DNA from: Diadema setosum
Lineage: Eukaryota > Echinodermata > Echinoidea > Diadematoida > Diadematidae
Length of the DNA: 64,000 nt
Direction of reading: 5' to 3'
Assembly: GCF_964275005.1 (NCBI RefSeq)
Contig: NC_092686.1
Location: 13,674,431 to 13,738,430, forward strand
Made by a program: the position numbers and the translations under genes. Of the stretch, positions 1-11,552 are shown piece by piece. The notes under the pieces are model-generated. The model searched no databases, was not told the DNA's origin, and saw nothing but the letters and a program-made list of their open reading frames with translations. Every line of letters begins with the position of its first letter. Position 1 is the stretch's first letter.

Positions 1-1796
1 GTTTGAAAGGACGGTTTGCTTTTGAACACATGTGAAAGTTCACACAGGTAGGTTTATTCATGATTGGGTTTCAAATATACGTATGTATGTGCATGTGTAT
101 GTAGGTACTGAAAAGGATGTGTTTCTATGTTTATAGAATACATGCATGCATTATAGGTACATGACATTATGGTGGTTTGTTTGAGGAATTTTTCAGGGTT
201 CATTTGGCCTCATATGCAAAACAGACATTAGCATTTTGGTAAAAAGCATCGGTCTGCGGGCTGCAGAGGTGTAATTGAAAACTGTGTACATTCTAATTGT
301 AATTGTGTCACGCAGAGGTGCCACCATTCCCTTTGCGTCTCGTTTTGTGCATGACACCTGCTGTACAAGACTTAGTGTACTGTGAAGGGATGACACATGA
401 TAATTGTAATTATGCTATGCACAGGAAAATATTTCATCAAAATGGCGGCGGTATTATTTGTGGTCAATGTGATCAAGCCAATAATGGATGCTTAAGTTAA
501 TAGTGATTTTAATATGTTAAGAGTTTGTTTCAATTTCCTCTGCTGATATGGAGTGGTATTGAACGGAAAATTGTTCGTGTTTACCAGGGGTGATGTTTCC
601 GTCATGCATGAAAGTGCAAATGAATAGCCAGATATTCCGTAAGTTTCCTTTTGTTTTTGAATATGGCGCATTGTTTTTGAACGGTTTCAAAGGACAGTTG
701 GGTTTTTAGCACTAAACTCTTGTGAAAGTTCACACAGGTTGGTCTATTCATGATTGGATTGCAAATATATACGTATCTACATGTGTGTGCATGTGTGGGT
801 ATGGACAAGGATGTGTTTCTATGTTTATTTCTATGTTTATAAAACACACGCACGCATAATGTACATGTATGTGACATTATTGTAGTTTGTTTGAAGTATT
901 CTCAGGGTTCACTTGGCCTGATATGCATAAAAACAGGCATGAGTATGTCGGTAAAAAGCATATATCTGCGGGATGCAGAGGTGTATTTGAAAACTGTGTA
1001 CATGTACATTCTATGTAATTGTGTCACGCAGAGGTGCCATCATTCCCCTGCGTCTCGGTTTGTGCATGACACCTGTTATACAAGTGTACTGTGAAGGGAT
1101 GACACATGCTAATTGCAATTGTGTCACGCAGAGGTAGATATTTCTTTTAAATGGAGGTGGATATCACTTGGGGTCAGTGTAATCAAGACAATATGGATGC
1201 TAAAGTTAATAGTGATTCTAATATTATGTTAAGAGTTAGTTTCAGTTTGCTTTGCTGATATGCAGTGGTATTGAACAGAGAATTGTTCGTGTTTACCAAG
1301 GGTGATGTTTTTTGACATGCATGAACGTGCAAATGAATAGGCAGATATTCCACATGTTTTCCGTTTGAATATGGGGCTATGTTTTTGCATCGTGGAAAGG
1401 GATAGGTTGGTTTTCAACACCTGTGAATGTTCACACAGGTTGGTTTATTCATGACTGGGTTGCAAAAGTGTATATCATACATGTATGTGCATGTGTGTGT
1501 ATGGATATGGATGTGTGATTATATATTATACGTCTATACATACATGTATGCATAATACATGTTTATGACATTATATGGTAGTTTTGTTTGAAGTATTTTC
1601 AGGGTTCCCTCGACCCGAGATGCATGACAGACACGAATACGTTTTTACGAGGCATACGCGGGCTACAGGGGTGTACTAGTATTTGAAAGCAGTGTGTACA
1701 TGCTAATTTTAATTGTTTCAGGCAGAGGTGCCACCATTTCGTGGCATCTTGGTTTGCAAACATTTTTCTAAGTACTCTGGGGGTAGGTGTTCCCAT
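1..1796. repeat. three tandem copies of a ~700 bp unit
   Basis: The phrase GTTCACACAGG followed by a 'TTTATTCATGA'-type stretch recurs near 37, 727 and 1430, so the unit is about 690-700 bp. Each copy continues in the same order: a TATG/TGTG-rich stretch, 'TCAGGGTTC', 'TGTGTCACGCAGAGGTG' and 'GTGATGTTT'. Copies run about 1-682, 683-1390 and 1391-1757. The third is cut short by the LINE that begins near 1797. Short frames in the unit are not conserved between copies, so it looks non-coding. The array may continue to the left of the window. Confidence 0.75.
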
Positions 1797-2009
1797 GGAG
1801 CTTCTTTTTGGGTTTTGGGTTTAGTTTATTTTTAATTGTTGTTGAGGGGTCGCTTGAGACTCTTCGGGTAAGCAACCGAGTTTTGGTTAGCACGCCCTCT
1901 CCCGTGTGTGTTTTGCTATTTGTCTTTTGTAGTCTATTGTGTGTTATTCATTTGAAAACTACTTCCACAGGTTGTCCTTTTGCACGTTTTCTGAAAGTAT
2001 ATTTACCTA

Positions 2010-5000
2010 ATGCAGGATAATGTAACATTTATTTCGATGAATTGTCGTGGCCTAGCGAATAGCCAAAAAAGGCAAGATGTTTTGTCGTATCTGAAGTCAA
2101 AAAAGTATGATGTTTGTTGTATTCAAGACACTCATTTTATACCGAGCACTGAGGCAGAAATCCGTAAGGAATGGAAAGGTGAATGTTTTCTTTCATGTAA
2201 TACCTCAAATTCAAGAGGTGTCGCCATATTATTCAAAGACACAATCCCAGTAAAAGTTAATAGAGTTCAGATAGATAAAACAGGAAACTTTGTGATATTA
2301 GATTTGAAATTATATGAATATAATCTGACATTTATATCTTTATATGGTCCGAATACTGATAAACCTGATTTTTTTGTTGACCTTCAAAAGATCATATTAG
2401 AATTCGAAAACCCACATACTATCCTTTGTGGTGATTGGAACTTAGTTCAGGATACAACCCTCGATACATATAATTATGTACATGTAAATAACCCTAGGGC
2501 CAAAAAACAATTAGACACAATGAAAAATGATTTAAGTTTATGTGATCCATGGAGAATATGTAATCCGGATGAAAGATGTTATACGTGGCGGCAACAAAAT
2601 CCCTTTAAGCAAAGTAGATTAGATTTCTTTTTAATATCCTCCGAATTGCTCTCTTTAGTTAGTAACACTGATATTTCTTCAGGTTACCGTACTGACCATG
2701 CTAAAGTTTCTCTTAGTTTAAATCTTAATGAGTTTAAACGGGGACCAGGGTTTTGGAAATTTAATAATATCTTATTGAAAGATGAAATATATGTTCAGAA
2801 AATTAAACAAATTATAAAAGATACAATTATATTTTATGCAAAGGGAAATGTCCAGTTTGATCACAATGACAACGTAATTGGTGAATGTCAGCTGACTGTT
2901 AATGATCAGTTATTTTTTGAGACTTTAATGATGATAATACGTGGGGAAACTATTTCTTACGCTTCTTATATTAAAAAGCAAAATATTGATAGAGAAAAGG
3001 AATTGGAGAAAAATATAGAAGATTTAGAAGAAAAATTATTATTGTGTAATGATAAAAGTGAAATATTAGATGAAATAAATAAACAGAAAGAAGAATTTGA
3101 AATATTACGCTCAAAAGAAAATGAAAGAATCGCAATGAGAAGCAGGATTAAGTGGATGGAATTAGGAGAGAAGCCCTCAAAGTATTTCTTAACCTTGGAA
3201 AAACAAAATAATGTTAATAGACAAATTCGTCAACTTTTTTGTGAAAATGATATTATTATGAATCAGTGCGATATACAGAAAGAAGTGTTTAAGTTTTATT
3301 CCTGTTTGTATGAAGAAAAAGAAACCACAGATGTAGATTTAGACTTATTATTGTCATCTTCTGACATACCAAAATTATCACAACAAATGTCGTTATCATT
3401 AGAAGGTCCCTTAAATGAAGAAGAGGTATACTCTGTGTTAAAAAATATGAAATGTAATAAATCTCCCGGATTAGACGGTTTTACCGTGGAGTTTTATCGT
3501 GTTTTTTGGAAGGAAATAAAATCTTTTTTGTTGAATTCCTTAAATTATGCTTATTTTTCAGGACAAATGTCGGCAGCACAAAAAATGGGAGTAATCACAT
3601 TAATTCCAAAAGTAAATCAACCCCGACAGTTTCTGAAGAATTGGCGTCCAATTTCTTTATTGAATGTAATATATAAACTGGCATCTGGTTGCATAGCAAA
3701 CAGATTTAAGAAATTTTTATCATATTTGATACATGGAAATCAAACCGGATTTTTGGAAGGTCGATACATTGATGAAAATATTCGTTTACTGTATGATATA
3801 CTTTTATATACAGAGTTACATGATATAAAAGGTTTGTTACTCTTAATTGACTTCGAAAAGGCTTTTGATTCTGTGTCTCATAAGTTTCTTTTTAAAGTTT
3901 TAGATTTTTTCAACTTTGGCCAATCTATGAAAAAATGGGTTCAGTTGTTTTACAACAATGCTACTTCCAGTGTTTTAGTGAACGGTTATTTTACAGATAG
4001 ATTCAAAATAGAACAGGGCTGTCGACAAGGAGATCCTTTGTCACCCTACCTTTTTCTGTTGGTCAGTGAAATTCTTGGAATTATGATTAGGCACACGAAT
4101 TCTGTGGTTGGGTTGCAAATTAATGAAAAAAATTTTAAAGTATTACAATATGCAGATGATACACTTTTAACACTTAACGGATCAGATCAAGATCTAAAAG
4201 ATGCTCTTGAGATTTTTGATACTTTTGCTAACATATCGAATTTAAGAATTAACCCCAGAAAGACTAAAATAATATGGATAGGAAAGAATCGGAATTGTAC
4301 AATTAAATTATTGGAAGATTGTAATTTTGACTGGATTTTTCAGGGTAGGTAGTTTAGGTACCTGGGAATAGAATTTTCAGTTAAATTATATGAAATGGTT
4401 GAACAAAATTATTGTGAAAAAAATGAAAGATATTACAAACACAATGACCTCTTGGTCTAAACGATCACTTACTGTTTTAGGAAGAATTGCTGTAGTTAAA
4501 TCATTATTGATGTCAAAATTAAATTATTTGTTGTTATCACTTCCTGAACCAAATTTTAAAACATTGACAGATATAAATCGTTGTTTTTATTCGTTCATAT
4601 GGGAAAATAAACCCGATAAAATAAATAGAAATCAAATGTGCCAGCTATATTGTCATGGTGGTACTAAAATGATTGATGTTTTCATGCATGCTAAATCTCT
4701 TAAAATATCCTGGATCAGAAGGTTTATTTGTGATCCGCAGACTGAAAATTATACGTTCCACATGTTCCGTTCCTTTTTGCCCCAACCAGTATCGTTTCAT
4801 TTATTTATGGGGTCACTGTACTACAAAAAACTTGCCAATGTAATGTCTAATGATTTTTGGAAAGAGGTACTTCTGGCTTTTTCAGAATTTCTACAAATTA
4901 ATACAAATGATACTCTTTGGAATAATCCTTTGATTAAAATGAATAATAATACTGTATATTTTAAATCTTGGTGTGAAAAAGGTGTACGTTTTATAAATGA

Positions 5001-6146
5001 CTTGTTAGATAATGATGGAAAATTTCTTTCATATTTTGAATTTCAGAGGAAGTTTGGTATACAAACTAACTTTCTCCAGCACGGTGGACTGTGTAGTTCT
5101 ATCCAATCATTTGCAAAAAACTGCATGTCGAAAATAGCAGACCCTTTTATTCCTCATGGTTTAAATGTAATACTGAAACATAAGAAAGGTTGTTCTGATA
5201 TTTATCAAACGTTGTTAAGACACACGTCAAAACATTGTAACAGTTTTGTTAAGTGGAGTAGTATGTTGGATCTTGATGATGAAACATGGTCATTATACTG
5301 TTTAATTCCCTTTGAATCAACTATTGATATTAATATGAGGTGGTTTCAATTTAAGATTTTCAATAGAATATTATATATGAAAGACGCTCTTTTAAAGGGG
5401 ATGGCTAGTAACTGATCAGTGGGAATCAGTGGGAATGCTGAGGGATGATTGTTCCAATCCTTGTGGGATTCATTTAAGAGTACATTGTATATCTATTCTT
5501 GTGTGAAAATTATTTGCTTCAGAATGGTCTCATATTCAAGTAATGTGCAGTTTAATGCTTCCACGTAAGCTTCCCTGGTCAGTGACGGGGCATTAATCTG
5601 CACATTACTTGAATACGAGACCGTTCTGAAGCAAATAATTTTCACACAACAGTAGATATATAATGTACTCTTAAATGAATCCCACAAGGATTGGAACAAT
5701 CATTCCTCAGCATTCCCACTGATTCCCACTGATCGGTTACTAGCCATCCCCTTTAAAATTTGGTTTTGTAACAGATAAAAAGTGTACGTTTTGTAATGAC
5801 AGTGAGGAAACCATAATGCATATATTCTGTTCATGTCCTTATTCAAATAATATATGGAATAAGTTTGAGCGATGGTTACTTTTGAAGATAGATAAACAAA
5901 TTGTATTTACAAACCAACACAAGTTATTCGGATTCTATGGTCTCAACAACAGTGCATTAAACTGTATGATGATTGTTATAAGAAGAGAAATTTTTTTCAG
6001 CGAAATTAAAAAAGACCGTTCCGTCATTCGAACATATAATATCTGAGATAAAATGTTATTTTGAGATGGAAAAATGTATAAGTCAAATAAATAGTAGAGA
6101 AAAAAATTTTGTGAAAAAATGGGCTTTATTTATTAAGTGCTTTTGA
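2010..6146 (+). pseudogene. LINE endonuclease-reverse transcriptase (ORF2-like), broken
   Basis: The protein would nick target DNA and reverse-transcribe the element's RNA. The N-terminal ~230 residues form an APE-type endonuclease: NCRG near the start, CIQDTHF, GDWNL and a late YRTDHAKV. Reverse transcriptase motifs follow: SPGLDGF, NWRPISLLN, DFEKAFDS, QGCRQGDPLSP and the catalytic YADD at about residue 713. A C-terminal CxxC...H..C.CP knuckle lies near 5790-5840. Lesions are a TAG stop at 4350-4352, a frameshift just upstream of 4390, a MITE after 5396, and a second frameshift near 6005. Across the MITE the reading frame resumes exactly when one TTTAAA copy is removed. The natural C-terminus ends at the TGA at 6144-6146. 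The 780-residue first segment is long and open, so decay is recent. The motif set fits the L1/Tx1 group. Confidence 0.85.
5397..5751. mobile_element. foldback MITE, TTTAAA/TTAA target duplication
   Basis: Two arms of about 165 bp (5397-5560 and 5591-5751) are near-perfect reverse complements around a ~30 bp loop. The termini are GGGGATGGCTAGTAAC and its complement. TTTAAA occurs at 5391-5396 and 5752-5757, and removing the insert plus one copy restores the LINE frame. Because TTTAAA is palindromic, the true duplication may be TTAA, which would suit Kolobok- or piggyBac-type transposases. No coding capacity. Confidence 0.8.
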
Positions 6147-6620
6147 ATATTAAAATTACATGATATTCATAGTGTTTTCAGGGTTATTTCTGCCAATAAA
6201 ATAAAAGAATGATATAAGTTATATGTTGTAAAAAAAGTTAAAGAAATTTTGTTATTATATGTACAAGTGCAGTAGGCCACTGTTTGTCGATAACCAAATT
6301 ATTATTCTGTTTTGTATTTAAAAAAATTATTTGTAAATGTGACTTTCTGAATATGTGTATGAATAAAACACCCTGTGGAAGGGAAAAAAAAAAGATTTAA
6401 CATAGACTGTATTTGTTAGGGTAGAACCGGCAAGATGTTATATTGGTAACTACCACAATGATTTGTTTATTGAACAAAATGATACTACGTTTTATGTCTT
6501 ATTGATGATCTTATTTTTATTGTTATTTATATTTTTTGTTCCATATGTTCATAATTATTGTGTAATTTGTAATGTTTGTAATCATGAAAATCAATAAAAC
6601 ATACAAATACACACACACAA

Positions 6621-8233
6621 AAAGCGCATGTCAAGTTGTTGAGGGAATCAGAGTTTCAAAAAAAAAAAACGCCTTCAACGTTTTCCTTCAGACGATATCG
6701 TGATCAAGGGGAGGCGAGACAGTTTTCACCGCTTGACAATAGAAGGCATGCTCCTAGCGACCTCCGCGATGTTCATTCAAGCTTAGCGCGTGCAGCGGTG
6801 TACGCACGACCAATCGGTAATCAGGATATCACGCACTGACCAATAAGATCACTTCCTCGTTGCTAGGGGCGGAGTCTAGCTGCGGCGCTAAATCCAAATC
6901 TTCGGACACGTGTCTGTTACATTGAAAGTCGGAAAATCATGGCCCAGAAAAACACCGATGAATTGCCTTTCCTTTGATCATTCAGCTTCAAAATTTCGGC
7001 AGATGATAGACAAAACATTAGACTACAAAATCATGCCAAAAACAGAAATCCGATTGATATGACCAATTTTTGATGATGTGACTTCAAACTCCTTTTGTTG
7101 TAGCGGGTCACAATTATACTGATCCACTGTAAACACTGGGGGATTTGATCTCTAAACCTGTACATGCCTTGCTGTGGAAAAAGAAAGAACCATTATTAGA
7201 AAGGTTTCACTTTAATTTGTCAAAATGATATAGACGAACACAAGACATCAATATCACTGAGGTGGTCAGTTGGTTAAGGTTTTGTCGAAAACATTACCCT
7301 ATAATAACGTGTTGAAGTTCTAGTTTTAGAATACTGGAAGTCAATTATTGTGAATATTCATGTCCTATGCACAAATATCCGTCTTTGTTATTATTGCATG
7401 ATCATGGTAATCACGAATGTCACTTAATTGGTCAGTTCGATTCCATAGTACGGGACATAAAGTGCCTGTTTTCTTCGAAAATCTTTCTGTGTGTGTGTGT
7501 GTTTTATGTATAAAAATATACTAGCAAAATGTTAAAACCACGATGAAAGCGGAGATTCTAGATGCGGGTCCCGCACACAAAATTACGATGTCGATACGTT
7601 TTACAATGAAGATGAGACACAAGGCGAAGTATTTTTTAGTAATGCCAACGGATGTAAATTTCCAAAATTTGGGTCAGGTAAATGTGACTGTTCTTTTTTT
7701 GTGTGTGTGCGTCTTTTTTTCTGTACAAATACGTTGAAAGTGAAATGAGGCTTTTCGTCTTTTGAAGTAAACGATAAGAATTACATACGTTTTCCGAAAC
7801 TCTGGCATAATACGTGTGTCAAGGCCGTGGTCGGATAATTGACACAAGGATGAAAGTTAATCGAAAACAAGTTTGATCAAGCTTTTAACAGGAATTAACT
7901 TCCACAGAAGGAAAAATAAATGATTAAAAGCTTAGAATAAGAATTCGGGATTTACTAATCATATTAATATTTACTTGCAAATATGCAAGTTGTGCCCAGT
8001 CTAGGTGTGCTCAAACTTTTTTTTCCTTTTGTTTTGTTAATCGTAATTTAAATTCCAAATTATGAAGTCCAAATGCAGGCTGATTTGTTTTGATTTATGC
8101 AAGGAGGTGAGTCACCTCCTTAATTTACGACAATATCGGGAATAGTGTGTAATCGGCATTTATTGCATTCCTCTATTGTGGCATTATCATTACTCTTTCT
8201 AGTACTGCCAATACACGGAGCAAATTCAATATA
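6621..8233. other. gene-free stretch
   Basis: No frame here resembles a known protein. Around 6790-6930 there are two CCAAT words, a CACGTG, a CACTTCC and locally higher CpG, loosely promoter-like but with no downstream gene that I can recognise. The text near 7110 (GCGGGTCACA) may be the end of another old MITE whose partner I could not find. The rest is AT-rich, with a short GT run near 7490. Confidence 0.4.
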
Positions 8234-9238
8234 CACTCGCCAAAAAAAGGTAAGTAAAAACTTTTTCAAGTTCATATTTTTCATAGTAGATTTTGATGAA
8301 AATCAATATATTATATATCATACTAAGGTAACTTGATTGGCTATTGATCTAGTAGGTCAATATAAAGGAATATTTCACGCATGAGTTAACATATTTTTTT
8401 AGTTCTGCAAGGCACAAAAGTACAAATTGCAAAAATTGACATGTGCTCTTTATTTGCAAATGCCCTTCAAACTAACAATGGTAACAAAAGACCAGTTTAA
8501 CTCAATAAAAAAAAAACACGAATTAAATAGCAAAAATAGGCTTTTTACTGTCTTTCTCTTTATAACCTGAAACAAAATCTAAGTGGGAAATTAAAGGGGG
8601 AAAATACGAATTTTCTGTCTACTCAAACTTCAAATGACATAGGGAGTAAGGGCACAATGATGATGAAATGAACAGAATATTTTTATTTCATTCATTGATT
8701 TAGTAATGTAAGAGCTCATGAGAAAATCAAAGTACCAAATATTATTCATAATTTTCCTAATTTGAGCAATCCAATCAAATTCCAACCATTTTTTTCTTTT
8801 TAGATATTGATTCCTCTTCATTTCATTTGAATTTGGATTTGACAGAAGATTTTTCATTCTCCATTATTTTTAGCCTTTGTTGATCTTTTGGGCTTCAAAG
8901 ATGGTATATAGATCAAAGGTTTATTTTTTCAACCTAATCAATGTTTTCTATTGTGTTAAATTCATCGTTTGTTCTTAATGTTACATGAAAAAAAAGGCAC
9001 TTACATGAATGACAACTTGTTAATTTTTTTTTCAATTTTTAGTTTTGTGCCTTGAGAGAGATTAACACAAAGGTGTCCATTCCTGCACAAAGTTTTTTTT
9101 TCTTTTTATTGACCTACCTATTAAATTACCTTCCATATGGTATAGAGTACATTAACTTTTATTCAAATATTCCATGAGAAATATAAACTTGAAAAAAAAT
9201 GTTTACTTTCTTTTATTTTTTTTTTGTGTGTGTGAGTG
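8234..9238. mobile_element. MITE with TA duplication, CACTCG...GAGTG ends (copy A)
   Basis: The left end is CACTCGCCAAAAAAAG after TA at 8232-8233. The right end is ...GTGTGAGTG before TA at 9239-9240. The interior is AT-rich, carries no protein frame and is clearly related to 16798-17693: shared words include GTAGGTCAATATAA, 'CGCATGAGT' and 'AATGCCCTTCAAACTAACAA'. A two-base TA duplication fits Tc1/mariner-type transposition; the superfamily is inferred from that alone. Confidence 0.7.
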
Positions 9239-9479
9239 TATATATACTGTAGCGAAAACGGGAACCTTGTCACTAATATGCCGACCGAGCCGACTGTCCG
9301 TTTGATCGAAATATACGATCACTCTATAAAGAGGATGAAACCTTTAGTCTTCCACCATTCTTCGCACGTCACCAGTTTACAACTTGCAATTCACATCATC
9401 TGACTCAAAGGCACTTTCTCACTCTCATATCTATCTCATCCAACACACTGACATGTGAGTTCTCTCTATCACTCCCGAC

Positions 9480-9770
9480 GTCGTTTCTAGAGTGCGTCGT
9501 TCTTTGACGTCATTCAGAAAGTACGTGGTTTCCCGACGTCCCCCCCCCCCCCCCTTGTACTTCGTCGTTCTGCACCTTAGTTCAGAAGTTCGTCATCCTC
9601 CGACGTTCGTTCTGGAAGTACGTCGTTCGTACTTATCATGTCCAAAGTACTGTACTTCGTTCTCCGACGTCTGATCTTGAAGTACGTCTGACGTACTTGT
9701 CCTTTCCAAAGTACTGTACTTCGTTCTGCGACGTCCGTTCTGGAAGAACCTCAGTTATCCCACGTTACAG
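9480..9770. repeat. imperfect ACGTC/TACGT-rich tandem repeat
   Basis: Phrases such as TTCTGGAAGTACGTC, CCAAAGTACTGTACTTCGT and CGACGTC recur at roughly 70-85 bp spacing around a poly-C tract at 9540-9554. Many of the words are palindromic (GACGTC, TACGTA-like, GTACTGTAC-like). It is one of several word-dense stretches in the window. No gene was seen. Confidence 0.55.
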
Positions 9771-9910
9771 CAAAGCCCGCTCGAGAATGCTCGCAGAGGC
9801 TGCTGGACGAGTTGTCTTCTAGTGCAGAACCACCGGTTACCATCCTAGTCTCTATCGGCATTCAGCGCTCATTCCAACCAGGGAGGTGCTAGAGAATGAG
9901 AGGCAACTAA

Positions 9911-10449
9911 GATCCAGTTTACAAGGCGAGGCTCGGCCGCGGCCGAGCCCTCGTTCATTTCAGTGTAAACGCGCAAAAGGCCAAATGCGAGGCCAAAATT
10001 GGCCGCGCATTTGGCCACGCTCTAGAGGTGGTCTCTTCTTGGTGTAAACGCAAACTGGGCCAAATGCGCGGCCAATTTTAGTCTGCTTTCCAGACCCTCT
10101 GCCCGTACTATTTCGCTATTCACGATATTAACCCCCTCAACGTCGAAAACTAGTATAGCTTAAGGTAGTTTTGTCCTGCAAAGGATTTTTCCTTCGGCAA
10201 AGGCCTTTGCCCGAACGGCGACTTCGTCGCCACGGAATCCAGTTGGCAAAGGGTCTGAAAACCAGGCTATACCAAATTGCGTTTGTTTACAAGCAGAGCG
10301 CCACCACGACAAAATATTGAAAGGTTTGAATTAAAAGCGCGGCCGAGCCCGGCAGTGTAAACGGACAAAATTTCGGCCCCGCAATTGAGGCTGGGCTCGG
10401 CCGCGGTTTGGCCGCGGCTCGGCCCAGCCCCGCACTGTAAACGAGGTCA
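9911..10449. mobile_element. Harbinger-like MITE, TAA target duplication
   Basis: The left terminus GATCCAGTTTACAAGGC and the complement of the right terminus (TGACCTCGTTTACAGTGC) form imperfect terminal inverted repeats. TAA precedes the element (9908-9910) and follows it (10450-10452), matching the TWA preference of PIF/Harbinger. Both ends are dense in GGCCGCGGCC, GCTCGGCC, GGCCAAATGCG and 'AGTGTAAACG' on both strands. No transposase frame, so it is non-autonomous. Confidence 0.65.
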
Positions 10450-10463
10450 TAAGCTCTCCTTTG

Positions 10464-11043
10464 AAGTCATGCGCGGCACCGCCGAGAAGTCGTGCGTTCA
10501 ACTACAGGTGTTACCCATGTGCTTTGACAAAAGAGAGCATCAATAATCGGGACTAGCGCTCTCACATCTAGAAATATTTGCTCCTACTGCAATTCGCTCT
10601 CTCTTTCAATGTGATGGCAACAATGAATTTGTGTACCTTGAATTGGAGCAGCGAATCAAAATGCATTGTAAAACTCACAATTTTAACAGCAAATAGTTTA
10701 AAAACACGCTGGAACACGTTTTAACGGAGTACTTTATTTGAAAGATCAAAATATCTCTTATTAAAAGATAGAAAAATTAACATGCGGAAATGTGCGCATT
10801 CTAGAAAAAATTAGGTTTTTTTTTAAGAGGGCCTAATTTTCATTTCCTTTCGATTTGCGAATTACGAAGAAACTAGAAATACATATTAATAATATTGAAT
10901 TCTTTCCAAAACTATTCTAAATCAATTCGAGTATTTCATATAAAATTTTGCGGTGAAATAAAGCGTGTAATTCAACGAAAGGTGAACTGCGTTCTTCGTC
11001 TCCGAACTTCGTCTTGCAACTAGAGCGGTGCCGAGCATGACTT
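10464..11043. mobile_element. candidate MITE bounded by 19 bp inverted repeats
   Basis: AAGTCATGCGCGGCACCGC at 10464 is mirrored by GCGGTGCCGAGCATGACTT at 11025-11043, with one mismatch. The interior is AT-rich and non-coding. I could not define a clean target duplication, so the boundaries and superfamily are open. Confidence 0.45.
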
Positions 11044-11171
11044 AAAAGAGTGATGGAATGCTAGACATCCCATTGTAACGCCTTGAACCCAAACATGTGT
11101 TTGCATGAATTACGAAAAGTTGCCGCTCCATCTCCGTAACATCTCTCTGTTCCAACCAATACTTATCTTTA

Positions 11172-11500
11172 GGGCGGACGTCCACTTGGGCGCGGACAAG
11201 CCCCGGAAGGGTTGCGGAAGCAAATTTTGTCATTTCGGCATCCTGTCCGCGACAGACGCGGAATAACTTTGTGAATCGGCTTGTCCTGGGACATTCCTAG
11301 GACTGTCCGCGGACTGTCCGCGGACAGTCCTAGGAGTCACTCCGGAAGAGCGCGAAATACCTCGGAATATGCTAATCGTAGACGGGCAGCGCGGAAACAT
11401 CTAGGATTACACTAGGAATGAACGCGGACAATCAGGATGCCTTCCGGACAACATAAGTTAGACATGCGGACAGACTGCGGACAATACCAGGAAATGGAAA
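11172..11500. promoter_or_regulatory. left terminal word field of the Harbinger element
   Basis: GCGGAC, CGGACA and the complement TGTCCGC are repeated many times on both strands, including a double CTGTCCGCGGACAG-type palindrome near 11305-11330, mixed with GCGGAA and CCTAGGA. The same vocabulary fills the opposite terminus (18080-18414). Subterminal repeats of transposons commonly bind the transposase or its partner; that role here is an inference. Confidence 0.6.
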
Positions 11501-11502
11501 GG

Positions 11503-11509
11503 TATAAAT
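11503..11509 (+). promoter_or_regulatory. TATA box of the Harbinger transposase
   Basis: TATAAAT lies 44 bp upstream of the transposase ATG at 11553 and directly inside the terminal word field, with a short leader between. The position fits a core promoter with a very short 5' UTR. Confidence 0.55.
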
Positions 11510-11552
11510 TTGGCGCTGACTTTGAATTTTCCTCATTTGACAGCTAGCCGTC

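Larger units (their letters stand above)
1797..6620 (+). mobile_element. Tx1/L1-like non-LTR retrotransposon (LINE), 5'-truncated and decayed
   Basis: This is one LINE in + orientation. It has a short 5' leader without a recognisable ORF1, an endonuclease-reverse transcriptase ORF (from 2010), an AT-rich 3' UTR, an AATAAA signal at 6593-6598 and a short simple tail near 6605-6625. The start near 1797 is where similarity to the flanking tandem unit stops. I found no clear target duplication, so both ends are approximate. A foldback MITE at 5397-5751 landed in it later. Absence of ORF1 may reflect 5' truncation or a family without one. Confidence 0.8.

Noticed and set aside
1..1796. Short frames repeated in the ~700 bp units
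   Set aside because: Frames are not kept between the three copies.
6790..6960. CCAAT/E-box cluster as a gene promoter
   Set aside because: The downstream ATG opens only 12 codons and no exon is recognisable.
7255..7320. tRNA-like GGTGGTCAGTTGGTTAAGG suggesting a SINE
   Set aside because: Resembles a tRNA A-box, but no B-box or tRNA fold follows and no second copy is visible.
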